From Saccharomonospora piscinae (GTDB lineage Bacteria; Actinomycetota; Actinomycetes; Mycobacteriales; Pseudonocardiaceae), in NCBI RefSeq assembly GCF_005862235.1, contig NZ_VCEK01000006.1:62001-126000 (forward strand): a DNA stretch of 64,000 nt. Direction: 5' to 3'. How positions within the stretch are numbered: position 1 is the stretch's first letter; every line of letters begins with the position of its first letter. Position numbers and translations under genes: made by a program. The notes below the pieces were generated by a model. It was not told where the DNA came from, searched no databases, and saw nothing but the letters and a program-made list of their open reading frames with translations. Positions 25,708-34,092 of this stretch are shown here, piece by piece.

Positions 25708-26472
25708 GTGCTGTGGCTTGAACTCGACGGTGCCGTGAACGTCCGCGACGTCGGAGGGCTGCCCACCGACGACGGGGCGAAGATCGCTTCCGGCCGGTTG
25801 CTGCGTTCCGACAACCTGCAGGACCTCTCGCCGTCCGACGTGTCGTATCTCGTGGAGAACCTGCGGCTGAGCACGGTGGTGGACCTGCGGTCGCCGACCG
25901 AGGTGACCGCGGAGGGCCCCGCGCCGCTGACCCGGCTCGGCCACGTCACCCACGTCAACCACTCGCTGCTGCCCGAACACGGCTTCGACGCCACGGCAGA
26001 GGCACTGCTGGTGCGGCGCAAGCGCGAGGAGGAACGCTACCCCGGCGACCCGGCGTGCGCGCACTACCTGGGCTACGTGGAGCACCGGCCCGACAGCATC
26101 GTGTCGGCGTTGCGCGCGGTCAACACCTCCCCCGGCGCGGCGCTGGTGCACTGCGCGGCGGGTAAGGACCGCACCGGCGTGGTGGTGGCGTTCGCCCTCA
26201 GCGTGGCAGGCACCCGCCGCGAGGACATCATCCGCGACTACGCGGCCACCGGTCAGCGCCTGCACCAGATCCTCGACCGGCTCCGCGGCACCCCCACCTA
26301 CGCCGGAGACATCGACCGCGTGCCCGAGGACCGGCACCGCCCCCGCGCGGAGACGATGGAGGCGTTCCTGGAGCAGGTGGACCGCCGCTACGGCGGTGTG
26401 GCCAACGTGCTCGGGCGCCACGGTTTCACCGACGACGAACTCGACACGCTGCACCGGAGGCTGCGCGGCTGA
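25708..26472 (+). CDS. Tyrosine-protein phosphatase (PtpB-like)
   Basis: The 254-residue enzyme belongs to the Y_phosphatase3 family (Mycobacterium PtpB type). It has the N-terminal NVRDVGGLPTDDGAKIASGR motif, VDLRSPTEV in the middle and the P-loop HCAAGKDRTG with nucleophile Cys149 and Arg155 (C-x5-R), followed by the extra AGKDRTGVVVA signature typical of dual-specificity and lipid-acting members. The product has no signal peptide and is probably cytosolic. It could act on phosphotyrosine, phosphoserine or phosphoinositides. The start is GTG. The 30-bp repeat array with a hairpin follows the stop codon. Confidence 0.92.
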   Translation: MLWLELDGAVNVRDVGGLPTDDGAKIASGRLLRSDNLQDLSPSDVSYLVENLRLSTVVDLRSPTEVTAEGPAPLTRLGHVTHVNHSLLPEHGFDATAEALLVRRKREEERYPGDPACAHYLGYVEHRPDSIVSALRAVNTSPGAALVHCAAGKDRTGVVVAFALSVAGTRREDIIRDYAATGQRLHQILDRLRGTPTYAGDIDRVPEDRHRPRAETMEAFLEQVDRRYGGVANVLGRHGFTDDELDTLHRRLRG

Positions 26473-26497
26473 ACCGTGTCACCCTGCGTGTGGTGCC

Positions 26498-26577
26498 GTG
26501 AAGGCCACCCTCACTGCGTCTGACGCAGCGAAGGCCACCTTGACTGCGTCTCGCGCAGCGAAGGTGGCCTTCGCTGC
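26498..26577 (+). repeat. 30-bp-period repeat ending in a perfect hairpin
   Basis: Three units start at 26498 (GTGAAGGCCACC), 26528 (GCGAAGGCCACC) and 26558 (GCGAAGGTGGCC), each 30 bases apart. The first two are followed by a CTGCGTC linker and CGCAG. The last unit switches strand sense inside itself and forms a perfect 10-bp stem, GCAGCGAAGG and CCTTCGCTGC around TGG (26555-26577), which could end transcription of the phosphatase gene. Confidence 0.85.
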
Positions 26578-26643
26578 AACCACCCCCCGGGCGGGCCTTC
26601 GCGCGGCGGAAGCGGTGATCGCACGCTGCTCTATCCTCGCCGC

Positions 26644-27519
26644 ATGGCCGAACTCACCTCGCCCTTCGGCACCTGGTCCTTCGACGGCTCCTCGCTACGG
26701 ATCACTCCGGGTTCCCACCGGCGCGTCCACAAGGTCCGCAAGGCGCTCGGTGAGCTGACGGTGCCGCTGGCCGCCATCGCCGGGGCGTCGTACGAACCGG
26801 GCCGCAAGGCGGGCCGTGTGCGGGTGCGGCTCAAGGAGGGCGCCGATCCGCTCTCCCAGGTGGCGGCTGGAAACCTGGCGGATCACGCGGACCCGTACCA
26901 GCTTCCGGTCGAGCCCGGCTCGCAGCAGGCGGCGGAGTACCTCGTCGACGCCGTGCGGTACACCCCGCGACCGGACGACGAGCCGTCGACGTGCTCCCGG
27001 TTCCTGCTGCCCGGCCCCGCGGTGCCCGTGTCGGCGTCCGTGGCCGACGGAACGGTGACCTGCGACGGACAACGGATCACGATCGAGCGGGGCTGGCAGG
27101 CTCCCGAAGCCAAGCGCAAGGCGGGCCGCACCGAACTCGACCTGACCGCGCTCGACGGCGTGGAGTGGCGGCCCGCCAGCTGGAACGACGGGATGCTGCG
27201 GTTGCGACCCCGTGGCGTTCCCAGCACGCTGCCGCCGGACTCGGACCCGAACACCCTCCGGCTGACGTGGGGCACCGAGAACGAGCTGCTGACGGTCCTC
27301 GTCGCGGCGGCTGTCGTGGCACGCCTGCCCCACCCGTACGCACCCGCCTTGCCCAGCGGGTCCGGGACACCGGACCCACCCGGTGAGGCTCAGCTGGGCG
27401 AGGTGGACGGGGTGCTGCGGCGGCTGCGGGAGCTGGGCGAGCTGCACCACGACGGCATCCTCGACGCCGACGAGTTCGCCGTCGCCAAGCAGGCGCTGCT
27501 GCGCAGGCTGTCGGAGTGA
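26644..27519 (+). CDS. DUF4429 domain protein with C-terminal SHOCT motif
   Basis: The 291-residue protein has two DUF4429 domains: residues about 8-110 (GTWSFDGSSLRITPGSHRR, GELTVPLAAIAGASYEPG) and about 125-235 (GTVTCDGQRITIERGW, ELDLTALDGVEWRPASWNDG). It ends with a SHOCT-type helix pair (LRELGELHHDGILDADEF, AVAKQALLRRL). DUF4429 resembles bacterial PH-like folds and is common in Streptomyces and relatives; its function is unknown. The ATG has no ribosome binding site, and the 5' region is mostly the 30-bp repeat, so it may be leaderless. Confidence 0.85.
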   Translation: MAELTSPFGTWSFDGSSLRITPGSHRRVHKVRKALGELTVPLAAIAGASYEPGRKAGRVRVRLKEGADPLSQVAAGNLADHADPYQLPVEPGSQQAAEYLVDAVRYTPRPDDEPSTCSRFLLPGPAVPVSASVADGTVTCDGQRITIERGWQAPEAKRKAGRTELDLTALDGVEWRPASWNDGMLRLRPRGVPSTLPPDSDPNTLRLTWGTENELLTVLVAAAVVARLPHPYAPALPSGSGTPDPPGEAQLGEVDGVLRRLRELGELHHDGILDADEFAVAKQALLRRLSE

Positions 27520-27529
27520 GCCCCGGTCG

Positions 27530-28207
27530 TCAGGACGGGTGTCCGCCGGTCACCGTTCCGTACGGCCGGTAGCGGCGGAACCCGCGACCGGTCAGCCCGG
27601 GGGTGCTCGCCACCAGCCTCGGCACCGGATCGTCCTCGCGCAACCGCGTCTCGACCAGCCGCTGGTGGGTGTTCTCGGCAGCGAACTCGGCCCAGTTGAT
27701 CATCTTCGAGCCGTCGACCGAGAGGTGGAAGTGGCTGGCTCCCAGGTTGTCGACCTCGGCCGCACCGGTGGACAGCGGATGGTGGGACGCCAGCAGCTCG
27801 TCGACGAACGCACGGCCGGTGGCGGCCGTATCGAGGTCGAAGGATATGAGCACCACCATGCGGGCCCGCACCCGCTGGGCGGGCGGCACGCTGCGATACA
27901 CCCGGGCCACGACCGGGCTGCCCCACGCGCCCGCCTCGTGTTCTTCCCCGGGCAGCGCGTCGACGTCGGCCCACTGCGTGTACTGCGACACGGTGCGCTC
28001 GTCGGTGCCCAGCAACACGCTGTGCGAGAGCAGCCCGGCGGGCGGTGCCGCGCCCCAGCGGCGCAACGCGGCCTCGGCCGTGCGGCGCTGCGCCACCGGA
28101 TCGGGCGCGTCGAGTGTCAGTGTGCGCACCACTGCGGCATCCGCGTCGGTGCGGCTGACGTCCGGCAGCGGGCTCGTTTCCGTGTGTGTTTCCGTGTGCT
28201 CTGTCAT
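27530..28207 (-). CDS. Antibiotic biosynthesis monooxygenase-like protein (two ABM folds)
   Basis: The 225-residue protein looks like two dimeric alpha/beta-barrel (ABM) repeats. The first contains LLSHSVLLGTDERTVSQYTQ with WADVDALPG (about 55-90), the second RARMVVLISFDLDTAATGRA with SHFHLSVDGSKMINWAEF (about 110-180). Family members include quinone-forming monooxygenases that need no cofactor, and also heme-degrading and unknown enzymes. Substrate and activity cannot be read from the sequence. It converges on the DUF4429 gene with 10 bases between them and lies downstream of ggt on the same strand. Confidence 0.6.
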   Translation of the reverse strand: MTEHTETHTETSPLPDVSRTDADAAVVRTLTLDAPDPVAQRRTAEAALRRWGAAPPAGLLSHSVLLGTDERTVSQYTQWADVDALPGEEHEAGAWGSPVVARVYRSVPPAQRVRARMVVLISFDLDTAATGRAFVDELLASHHPLSTGAAEVDNLGASHFHLSVDGSKMINWAEFAAENTHQRLVETRLREDDPVPRLVASTPGLTGRGFRRYRPYGTVTGGHPS

Positions 28208-28229
28208 GCCCTCACGCTAGGAACGCGGC

Positions 28230-28264
28230 GGGGCACCGGGCATCTGTCGGATGACCGGTGCCCC
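28230..28264 (-). terminator. Terminator-like hairpin after ggt
   Basis: Perfect 10-bp arms GGGGCACCGG and CCGGTGCCCC enclose a 15-base loop, 22 bases past the ggt stop on the minus strand and before the monooxygenase-like gene. The stem is strong but there is no T-run. Confidence 0.5.
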
Positions 28265-28286
28265 GGTGGCCCCAACCTCGTCCGGG

Positions 28287-30113
28287 TTACCGAGCGGGGC
28301 GCACCACCCCGGCGTCACCACCGCCGCGCCGCTGCGGCTCCGCCACCGCCTGCAACGTCCCGTCGCTGAGCACCTCGATGGCCGTGGCCGCGCCGATCTC
28401 CGAGCTGGTGGAGAACTCGTGCCCGTAGCCGCCCAGGACGCCCTCGTGAGCGTCGCGGAACGCCGGCTCGGCCGACACCGTGACCGTGTTGCGCTGGGTG
28501 GCTCGCGGCGCCGCGAGTGCCTCCGGCAGGTCCATGCCGCCGTCGACACGGTTCATCAGCGTCTGGATCACGGTCGTGATGATCGTGGACCCGCCGGGCG
28601 AGCCGAGCACGAGCCACGGCTGCCCCTCGGAGAGCACGATGGTGGGCGACATCGACGAGCGCGGGCGCTTGCCACCCTCGATCCGGTTGGGGTCCTCGGG
28701 GTCGTAGACGTGGCTGAAGTCGGTCAGCTCGTTGTTGAGCAGGAAGCCCCGGCCGGGCACCGTGATGCCGCTGCCGCCGGTCTGCTCGATCGTGAGCGTG
28801 TACGACGCCACGTTGCCCCAGCGGTCCACCACGGACAGGTGCGTCGTGGACAGTCCCTCCGTGTCGGGCCGGTCCACGACCACGCCCTCGGTACCGCCGC
28901 AGGACGGGTCGTAGTCGCCGTCCGCCGTTCCGGCCGCCACCGGCTTCGCCGCGGCGGTGGCCGGGTCCAGTTCGCATGCCCGCTCGGCGGCGAACTCGTC
29001 GGACACGAGTTCCTCCACGGGCACGTCGACGAAGTGGCTGTCCCCCGAGTACCGGGCGCGGTCGGCGTAGGCCAGTGCCGAGGCCTCCAGGTAGTGATGC
29101 AGCCGCTCATCGGAGTTCATCCCCGCGAGGTCGAACCGCTCCAGGATGTTCAGCGTCTCCCCGACCGTCGTACCGCCGCTGGAGGGCGGTGCCATCCCGA
29201 TGACCTCGTAGCCCCGGTAGTCGTTGCGGGTCGGCTCCGGCCTGGCGACGGTGTAGTTCGCGAGGTCCGCCTCGGTCATGTGCCCGGCGGGCACGGGCAG
29301 GTCGGTGCGGCCGCTGCGCGGCGGGTGCTGCACCGTCTCGGCGATGTCCCCGGCGATCGGTCCGTCGTAGAACCAGTCGGCGCCGAGCCGGCCGAGCTTG
29401 GCGTAGGTGTGGGCGAGGTCGCGGTTGCGGAACACCGACCCCACCTCAGGCGCGTCCCCACCCGGCAGGAACAGCTCCGCCGTCGGTGCGATGGCGGAGA
29501 ACCGCTCGGCGTTGTTCAGGGTCTGCTGCCGGAAGGTCTCGTCGACGACGAAACCGCGCCGCGCCAGCCGCGTCGCCGGGCGCAGCGCCTCGGCGAGCGA
29601 GTACGTGCCCCACTCGTCGAGCGCGACCTCCCAGGTCGCGGGCGTGCCGGGTACGCCGACCGCCGACCCGCTGGTGACCATGTCGGGGAAGAACGGGTAC
29701 GTCTCGCCCGTCGCGGGGTCGATGAACGCGTCGCGGGGCATGGCCTCGGGTGCCGTCTCGCGCCCGTCGAGGGTCTGGACCTCCCCGGTGGCCGCGTCGT
29801 AGTGGACGAGGAATCCACCACCGCCGATCCCGGCGCTGTAGGGATCGGTGACGCCCAGCGCGGCGGCGGTGGCGACGGCGGCGTCAACGGCGTTGCCACC
29901 GCGGCGCAGGACGTCCAGGCCGATCGCGGTGGCCTCGGGGTCCACCGAGCTGACGGCTCCCCCGCTGCCGACCGCCACCGGGGTCTTGTCGGGCTGCCTC
30001 GGCTGTGCTCCCGAGGTGGCCTGCGTGGCCACGGTGACGCTCGCGGCCATCCCCACGACAGCGAGACTGGCCAGTGTGCGCCGCCGGACGGAGCGCGGGG
30101 CGACTGTGGACAT
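28287..30113 (-). CDS. ggt: Gamma-glutamyltransferase
   Basis: The 608-residue secreted enzyme cleaves or transfers the gamma-glutamyl group of glutathione-like compounds. It has a signal peptide (LASLAVVGMAASVTVATQAT), the large subunit (VGSGGAVSSVDPEATAIG, GIGGGGFLVHYD, ETAPEAM) and the autoprocessing site GLSTTHLSVVD, whose first Thr after Ser becomes the nucleophile, followed by GNVASYTLTIEQTGGSGI and the small subunit with SSMSPTIV and GSPGGSTI. The length is usual for the family. Its 5' end faces the TAXI-TRAP operon across a 244-base divergent gap. Confidence 0.95.
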   Translation of the reverse strand: MSTVAPRSVRRRTLASLAVVGMAASVTVATQATSGAQPRQPDKTPVAVGSGGAVSSVDPEATAIGLDVLRRGGNAVDAAVATAAALGVTDPYSAGIGGGGFLVHYDAATGEVQTLDGRETAPEAMPRDAFIDPATGETYPFFPDMVTSGSAVGVPGTPATWEVALDEWGTYSLAEALRPATRLARRGFVVDETFRQQTLNNAERFSAIAPTAELFLPGGDAPEVGSVFRNRDLAHTYAKLGRLGADWFYDGPIAGDIAETVQHPPRSGRTDLPVPAGHMTEADLANYTVARPEPTRNDYRGYEVIGMAPPSSGGTTVGETLNILERFDLAGMNSDERLHHYLEASALAYADRARYSGDSHFVDVPVEELVSDEFAAERACELDPATAAAKPVAAGTADGDYDPSCGGTEGVVVDRPDTEGLSTTHLSVVDRWGNVASYTLTIEQTGGSGITVPGRGFLLNNELTDFSHVYDPEDPNRIEGGKRPRSSMSPTIVLSEGQPWLVLGSPGGSTIITTVIQTLMNRVDGGMDLPEALAAPRATQRNTVTVSAEPAFRDAHEGVLGGYGHEFSTSSEIGAATAIEVLSDGTLQAVAEPQRRGGGDAGVVRPAR

Positions 30114-30317
30114 TCCACCTCCCGGTGACTCGGAGCCCAGCCCTCTCGCACACGGCCGGACCGTCTCCCAGCATGGTCCACGAGGGACCGCCGCGCGACC
30201 CTACGCCGCCTGGACCATTCGGCTTCGGCCGTTCGCCCCACCCGGCCTTCCGACATCGCGAACGGATAACGATCAGCCCGACCGCGCCGACGGCGACCCT
30301 CGCGGCATCGAGGGTTT

Positions 30318-30329
30318 TGGTATAGACCA
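30318..30329. promoter_or_regulatory. DasR-like operator overlapping a -10 box
   Basis: TGGTATAGACCA differs at one base from the core TGGTCTAGACCA of the DasR/HutC-type GntR operator. It includes TATAGA (30321-30326), a good actinobacterial -10, 32 bases before the GTG of the TAXI-protein gene. A repressor bound here would block the transporter promoter. The regulator gene is not in the window. Confidence 0.45.
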
Positions 30330-30357
30330 GACTTTTCGTGAACAGGAAGGAGCGGGT

Positions 30358-31359
30358 GTGCTCACAAGCAAGCGCAGGCGCGGCATGGGCCTGATGGCCG
30401 CGGCGGCCCTCACGGCGGTCGCCGGGTGTTCCGGCGGCGGCTCGGGCGGCGGGGGTGGGGAGGACGACTTCACCACCAACCTCCAGTTGGGCACGGGCAG
30501 CACCGGCGGGGTGTACTTCCCGATGGGCCAGGAGTACTCCACGCTCTTCGTCGACAACATCGAGGCCGAGGGCCTGAACGTGACCGCCGTGGAGACCGGC
30601 GCCTCCGTCGAGAACCTCGCCAAGATCGCGCGCGGGGAGTTGCAGCTCGGCATCGCGCAGCACAACACCGCCCAGGACGCCGTCAACGGCGAGGGCGAGT
30701 TCAACGGCGCGACGGTCGAGAACGTCGGCTTCCTCGGCAAGCTCTACCCGGAGGCGGCACAGGTCATCACCCTGGAGTCGAGCGGCATCGACTCGGTGTC
30801 GGACCTTGAGGGCAAGACGGTCGCGATCGGCCCTCCCGGTGGGGGCACGCGCGACGCGGCCGAGCAGATCCTGTCCGCCTACGGGCTGGAGGAAGGCGAC
30901 TACACCGCGCTGGAGGAGGGCTTCGGCGACGCGAAGGCGAAGCTGCAGGACGGCAACGCCGACGCCTCCATCGAGATCCTCGGGGTGCCCGCGGCGAGCC
31001 TGCAGGAGTTGCAGGCCACCACCGGCGAGGTGAAGCTCGTGCCGCTCGACGGCACCGAACTGGACACCATCGTGGGGCAGAGCCAGTTCGAGCCCTACGA
31101 GATCCCGGCCGACACCTACGACTTCCTCGACGAGCCGGTGCCGACCGTGTCGGTGTTCGCCGCGATGTACGCCTCCACGAACCAGGTCAGCGAGGAGCTG
31201 GGCTACGAGCTCACCAAGACGCTGTACGAGCAGGCCGACTCGCTGACGCTGGCGCAGAAGGAGCTGATCAGCGTGGAGGAGGCCACGGTCGGCCAGGGCG
31301 ACGTGCCGCTGCACCCCGGGGCGCGCAAGTACTTCCAGGAACAGGGCCTGCTCGACTGA
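30358..31359 (+). CDS. TAXI-type TRAP transporter solute-binding lipoprotein
   Basis: The 333-residue protein has a lipoprotein signal (MGLMAAAALTAVAGC, Cys24), a Gly-rich spacer and the TAXI family fold: LGTGSTGGVYFPMGQEYSTL at the mature start, VETGASVENLAKIARGELQLG, and IGPPGGGTRDAAEQIL. TAXI proteins capture the substrate (often glutamate or other organic acids) for TRAP carriers. GTG at 30358 is the start, with GGAAGGAG shortly upstream. It is followed 25 bases later by the fused permease, and a DasR-like site lies in its promoter. Confidence 0.93.
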   Translation: MLTSKRRRGMGLMAAAALTAVAGCSGGGSGGGGGEDDFTTNLQLGTGSTGGVYFPMGQEYSTLFVDNIEAEGLNVTAVETGASVENLAKIARGELQLGIAQHNTAQDAVNGEGEFNGATVENVGFLGKLYPEAAQVITLESSGIDSVSDLEGKTVAIGPPGGGTRDAAEQILSAYGLEEGDYTALEEGFGDAKAKLQDGNADASIEILGVPAASLQELQATTGEVKLVPLDGTELDTIVGQSQFEPYEIPADTYDFLDEPVPTVSVFAAMYASTNQVSEELGYELTKTLYEQADSLTLAQKELISVEEATVGQGDVPLHPGARKYFQEQGLLD

Positions 31360-31384
31360 GCTGAGCCGGAGAAGGAGAGACACG

Positions 31385-33400
31385 ATGGCCGACGACACGG
31401 CGGCGCCCGGTTCCACGACGGCGTCCGAGCCCGGCACCGCGACGGCGGAGAAGGAGGCGCGGGAGAAGGCCGCCGCCTACGACCGCGAGAGCCGGTACCG
31501 GACCCAGCTCGGACCGTGGAAATGGGTCGTCGCCGTGCTCGGCACGGCACTGACACTGTTCCAGCTGTACACGGCGCTGTTCGGCACGTTCACCTCGATC
31601 ATCCAGGGCGCCGTGCACGTCGGCATGGCGCTGAGCCTCGTGTACCTGCTGTATCCGGCGCACCGGGCCGGTGCGAGCAAGCCGGGGGTGCCACCGCACG
31701 ACGTGCTGCTCTGCGCGCTGGCGCTCGGGGCGAACGGCTACATCGTGGTGAACTACGAGCAGCTCACGACCCAGTCGGTGGTGTTCGGCTTCGAGACGGT
31801 CGACGTGGTGGTGGCCGTGGCGGCCATCGCCCTGATCCTCGAAGCCACCCGCCGCTGTGTCGGCCTGCCGATCGTCGTGATCGCGGTGGCGGCGCTGGCG
31901 TACGGCTACTACGGCCCCTCCATGCCGATCTTCTCCCATCCCGGCTTCACCTTCGACGCGCTGGTGTCCGAGTCGGTCTACAGCTCGACGACGGTGTTCG
32001 GCACCCCCATCCAGGTGTCGTCGACGTTCATCTTCCTGTTCCTGTTCTTCGGGGTCATTCTGGTCCGGACCAACATCGGAAAGTTCTTCAACGACCTGGC
32101 GTTCGGGCTCACCGGTCGCCGCACCGGGGGCACGGCCAAGGCCGCGGTGGTCGCCAGCGGGCTCCAGGGCATGGTGTCGGGCAGCTCGGTGGCCAACACG
32201 GTGGCGTCCGGCTCGTTCACGATCCCGATGATGAAGCGCGCGGGATTCCGGCCCCAGGTCGCCGGGGCGGCCGAGGCCGCCGCGTCGACGGGTGGCCAGC
32301 TGGTTCCCCCGGTGATGGGCGCGGCCGTGTTCATCATGGCCGAGTACACCGGCACGCCGTACAACGAGCTGATCCTCTTCGCGATCGTGCCCGCCGCGCT
32401 CTACTTCCTCGGGGTGTTCTGCGGAGTCCACTTCGAGGCCCGCCGCACGGGTGTCCTCGGCACGCCCAAGGACCAGCTACCGGTCCTGCGGTCGCTGCTC
32501 ACCCGGCTGTACCTGCTCGCACCGCTGGTGGTCATCATCGGGCTGCTGCTGGCGGGGCGGTCGGCGGCCAATGCCGCACTGTTCGGCATCCTCACGGCGC
32601 TGCTGGTGAGTTTCCTGCGTGCCGACACCCGGCTGTCGGCACGCCAGTTCGCGCGGCTGTTCGAGGACGGCGCGCGCACGGCCCTGCCGGTGATCGCGGC
32701 GTGCGCCACCGCGGGCATCATCGCGGGCACCGTGACCCGCACCGGCCTGGGCGGCAAGCTGGCAGGCGGGATCGTGGACCTGTCGATGGGCAGTTTCGCG
32801 CTGGTACTGGTGCTGACCATGCTGGCGTGCCTGCTGCTCGGGATGGGACTGCCGACCACGGCGAACTACGTCGTCACCGCCACGGTCGCCGCGCCGATCC
32901 TGGTGGAACTGGGTGTGCCCATCGTGGCCGCGCACTTCTTCGTGTTCTACTTCGGCATCGTCGCCGACATCACGCCGCCGGTGTGCCTGGCCGCCTACGC
33001 CGGAGCGGGCCTGGCCCGCGCGAATCCGATGCGCACCGGGGTCACCGCGGTGAAACTCGCCATCCCCGGCTTCCTCGTGCCGTACGTGTTCGTGCTCGAA
33101 CCACAACTGCTGTTGCAGGACGTCACCGTGACCGGCTTCGCCGTCACACTGCTCACCGCCGTGGTGGGAATCGCCGCCGTGTCGGCGGGGCTCATCGGTT
33201 ACACCCCCGGCGGTCACCCGGCATGGCGGTTCGCACTCGTCGCGGGCGGGCTCGCGGGCCTGTATCCCGAGCCGCTGGTCTCGGTGGCCGGGCTCGCCAT
33301 GGTGGCGGCCGTCGTCGTGGCACACCGCCTCCGGCGTGGCGGTGACCGGGACGGAGCCGACCAGAACGGAGCCGACCGGGACGCAGCGGTGACCCCGTGA
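31385..33400 (+). CDS. TRAP transporter fused permease (DctQM-type)
   Basis: The 671-residue integral membrane protein fuses the small and large TRAP membrane subunits, as is normal for TAXI systems. Its hydrophobic segments start near residue 43 (WVVAVLGTALTLFQLYTALF) and continue through about 16 helices. The DctM core includes GLQGMVSGSSVANTVASGSF, AAASTGGQLVPPVMGAAVF and CLLLGMGLPTTANYVVTATV. It uses an ion gradient to import the substrate delivered by the lipoprotein upstream. The N-terminal 40 residues are charged and cytoplasmic, and the C-terminal tail is basic and repetitive. Its stop overlaps the next gene start (GTGA). Confidence 0.93.
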   Translation: MADDTAAPGSTTASEPGTATAEKEAREKAAAYDRESRYRTQLGPWKWVVAVLGTALTLFQLYTALFGTFTSIIQGAVHVGMALSLVYLLYPAHRAGASKPGVPPHDVLLCALALGANGYIVVNYEQLTTQSVVFGFETVDVVVAVAAIALILEATRRCVGLPIVVIAVAALAYGYYGPSMPIFSHPGFTFDALVSESVYSSTTVFGTPIQVSSTFIFLFLFFGVILVRTNIGKFFNDLAFGLTGRRTGGTAKAAVVASGLQGMVSGSSVANTVASGSFTIPMMKRAGFRPQVAGAAEAAASTGGQLVPPVMGAAVFIMAEYTGTPYNELILFAIVPAALYFLGVFCGVHFEARRTGVLGTPKDQLPVLRSLLTRLYLLAPLVVIIGLLLAGRSAANAALFGILTALLVSFLRADTRLSARQFARLFEDGARTALPVIAACATAGIIAGTVTRTGLGGKLAGGIVDLSMGSFALVLVLTMLACLLLGMGLPTTANYVVTATVAAPILVELGVPIVAAHFFVFYFGIVADITPPVCLAAYAGAGLARANPMRTGVTAVKLAIPGFLVPYVFVLEPQLLLQDVTVTGFAVTLLTAVVGIAAVSAGLIGYTPGGHPAWRFALVAGGLAGLYPEPLVSVAGLAMVAAVVVAHRLRRGGDRDGADQNGADRDAAVTP

Positions 33401-34077
33401 CGGGCCCGCCCGTACACAGCCTCACCGGGGACCAGGTCACCGCGCTGTTTTCGGAGGCCGCGCGTGGCGTGTTCCCCGAGCCGGACTTCTCCGTGCGGAT
33501 CGGGCCGCTGTGTGGCCCCGCCGCCGCCGTGGTGGCGTTCACCGACTGCGTCGTGGTGGCCACGCCGATGGGTGTGCGCTGGTGGCGCGAGGTGCTCGCC
33601 GACGGCGCCGACCCCATGCATCCGCGGGTGCTGCTCACGCTCGCCGACGCGCTGGGCACCACGGTCGGCGAGAACGAGGCGGTACTGGCGGCGGCCCCGT
33701 CGCGCACCGTGTCCCTGGCCCGGTCGGTGCGGCTGGTTCCGTTCGACGACGGTCACCCGCGAGTGGCCCGCGCCCGCCGGTACCGCGACGACGTCCGCGC
33801 CTGGACCACAGTGGAGGGCGACGGCCTGCTGGTCGTCGGCCGGGGACTGGCGGGCCGGTGGGAGATGAGCATGGACGTGGCCCCGCGCGCCAGGACGCGC
33901 GGGCTGGGACGCGCGCTCGCGGCGGCGGCGCGGGCCCACGTTCCCCGGGGTCAGGCGGTGTACGCACAGGTCGCCCCGGGCAACGCGGCCTCGCTGCGCG
34001 CGCTGCTCGCCGCGGGCTACCATCCCGTCGCCCAGGAGGTGCTGTTCCCGCTGCGCCCCGCCGGCGGCTCCGGGTGA
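33397..34077 (+). CDS. GNAT family N-acetyltransferase
   Basis: The 226-residue protein carries the GNAT acetyl-CoA site in its C-terminal half: EMSMDVAPRARTRGLGRALA (motif A, with an R-x-x-G-x-G/A pattern near residue 165-180) and YAQVAPGNAASLRALLAAGY (motif B). The N-terminal half is a less conserved FR47-like region. The substrate is unknown. Translational coupling to the TRAP permease (four-base GTGA overlap) suggests that it may acetylate the imported compound or a derivative. Confidence 0.82.
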   Translation: MTGPPVHSLTGDQVTALFSEAARGVFPEPDFSVRIGPLCGPAAAVVAFTDCVVVATPMGVRWWREVLADGADPMHPRVLLTLADALGTTVGENEAVLAAAPSRTVSLARSVRLVPFDDGHPRVARARRYRDDVRAWTTVEGDGLLVVGRGLAGRWEMSMDVAPRARTRGLGRALAAAARAHVPRGQAVYAQVAPGNAASLRALLAAGYHPVAQEVLFPLRPAGGSG

Positions 34078-34092
34078 GTCCGGCCCCGCCGG

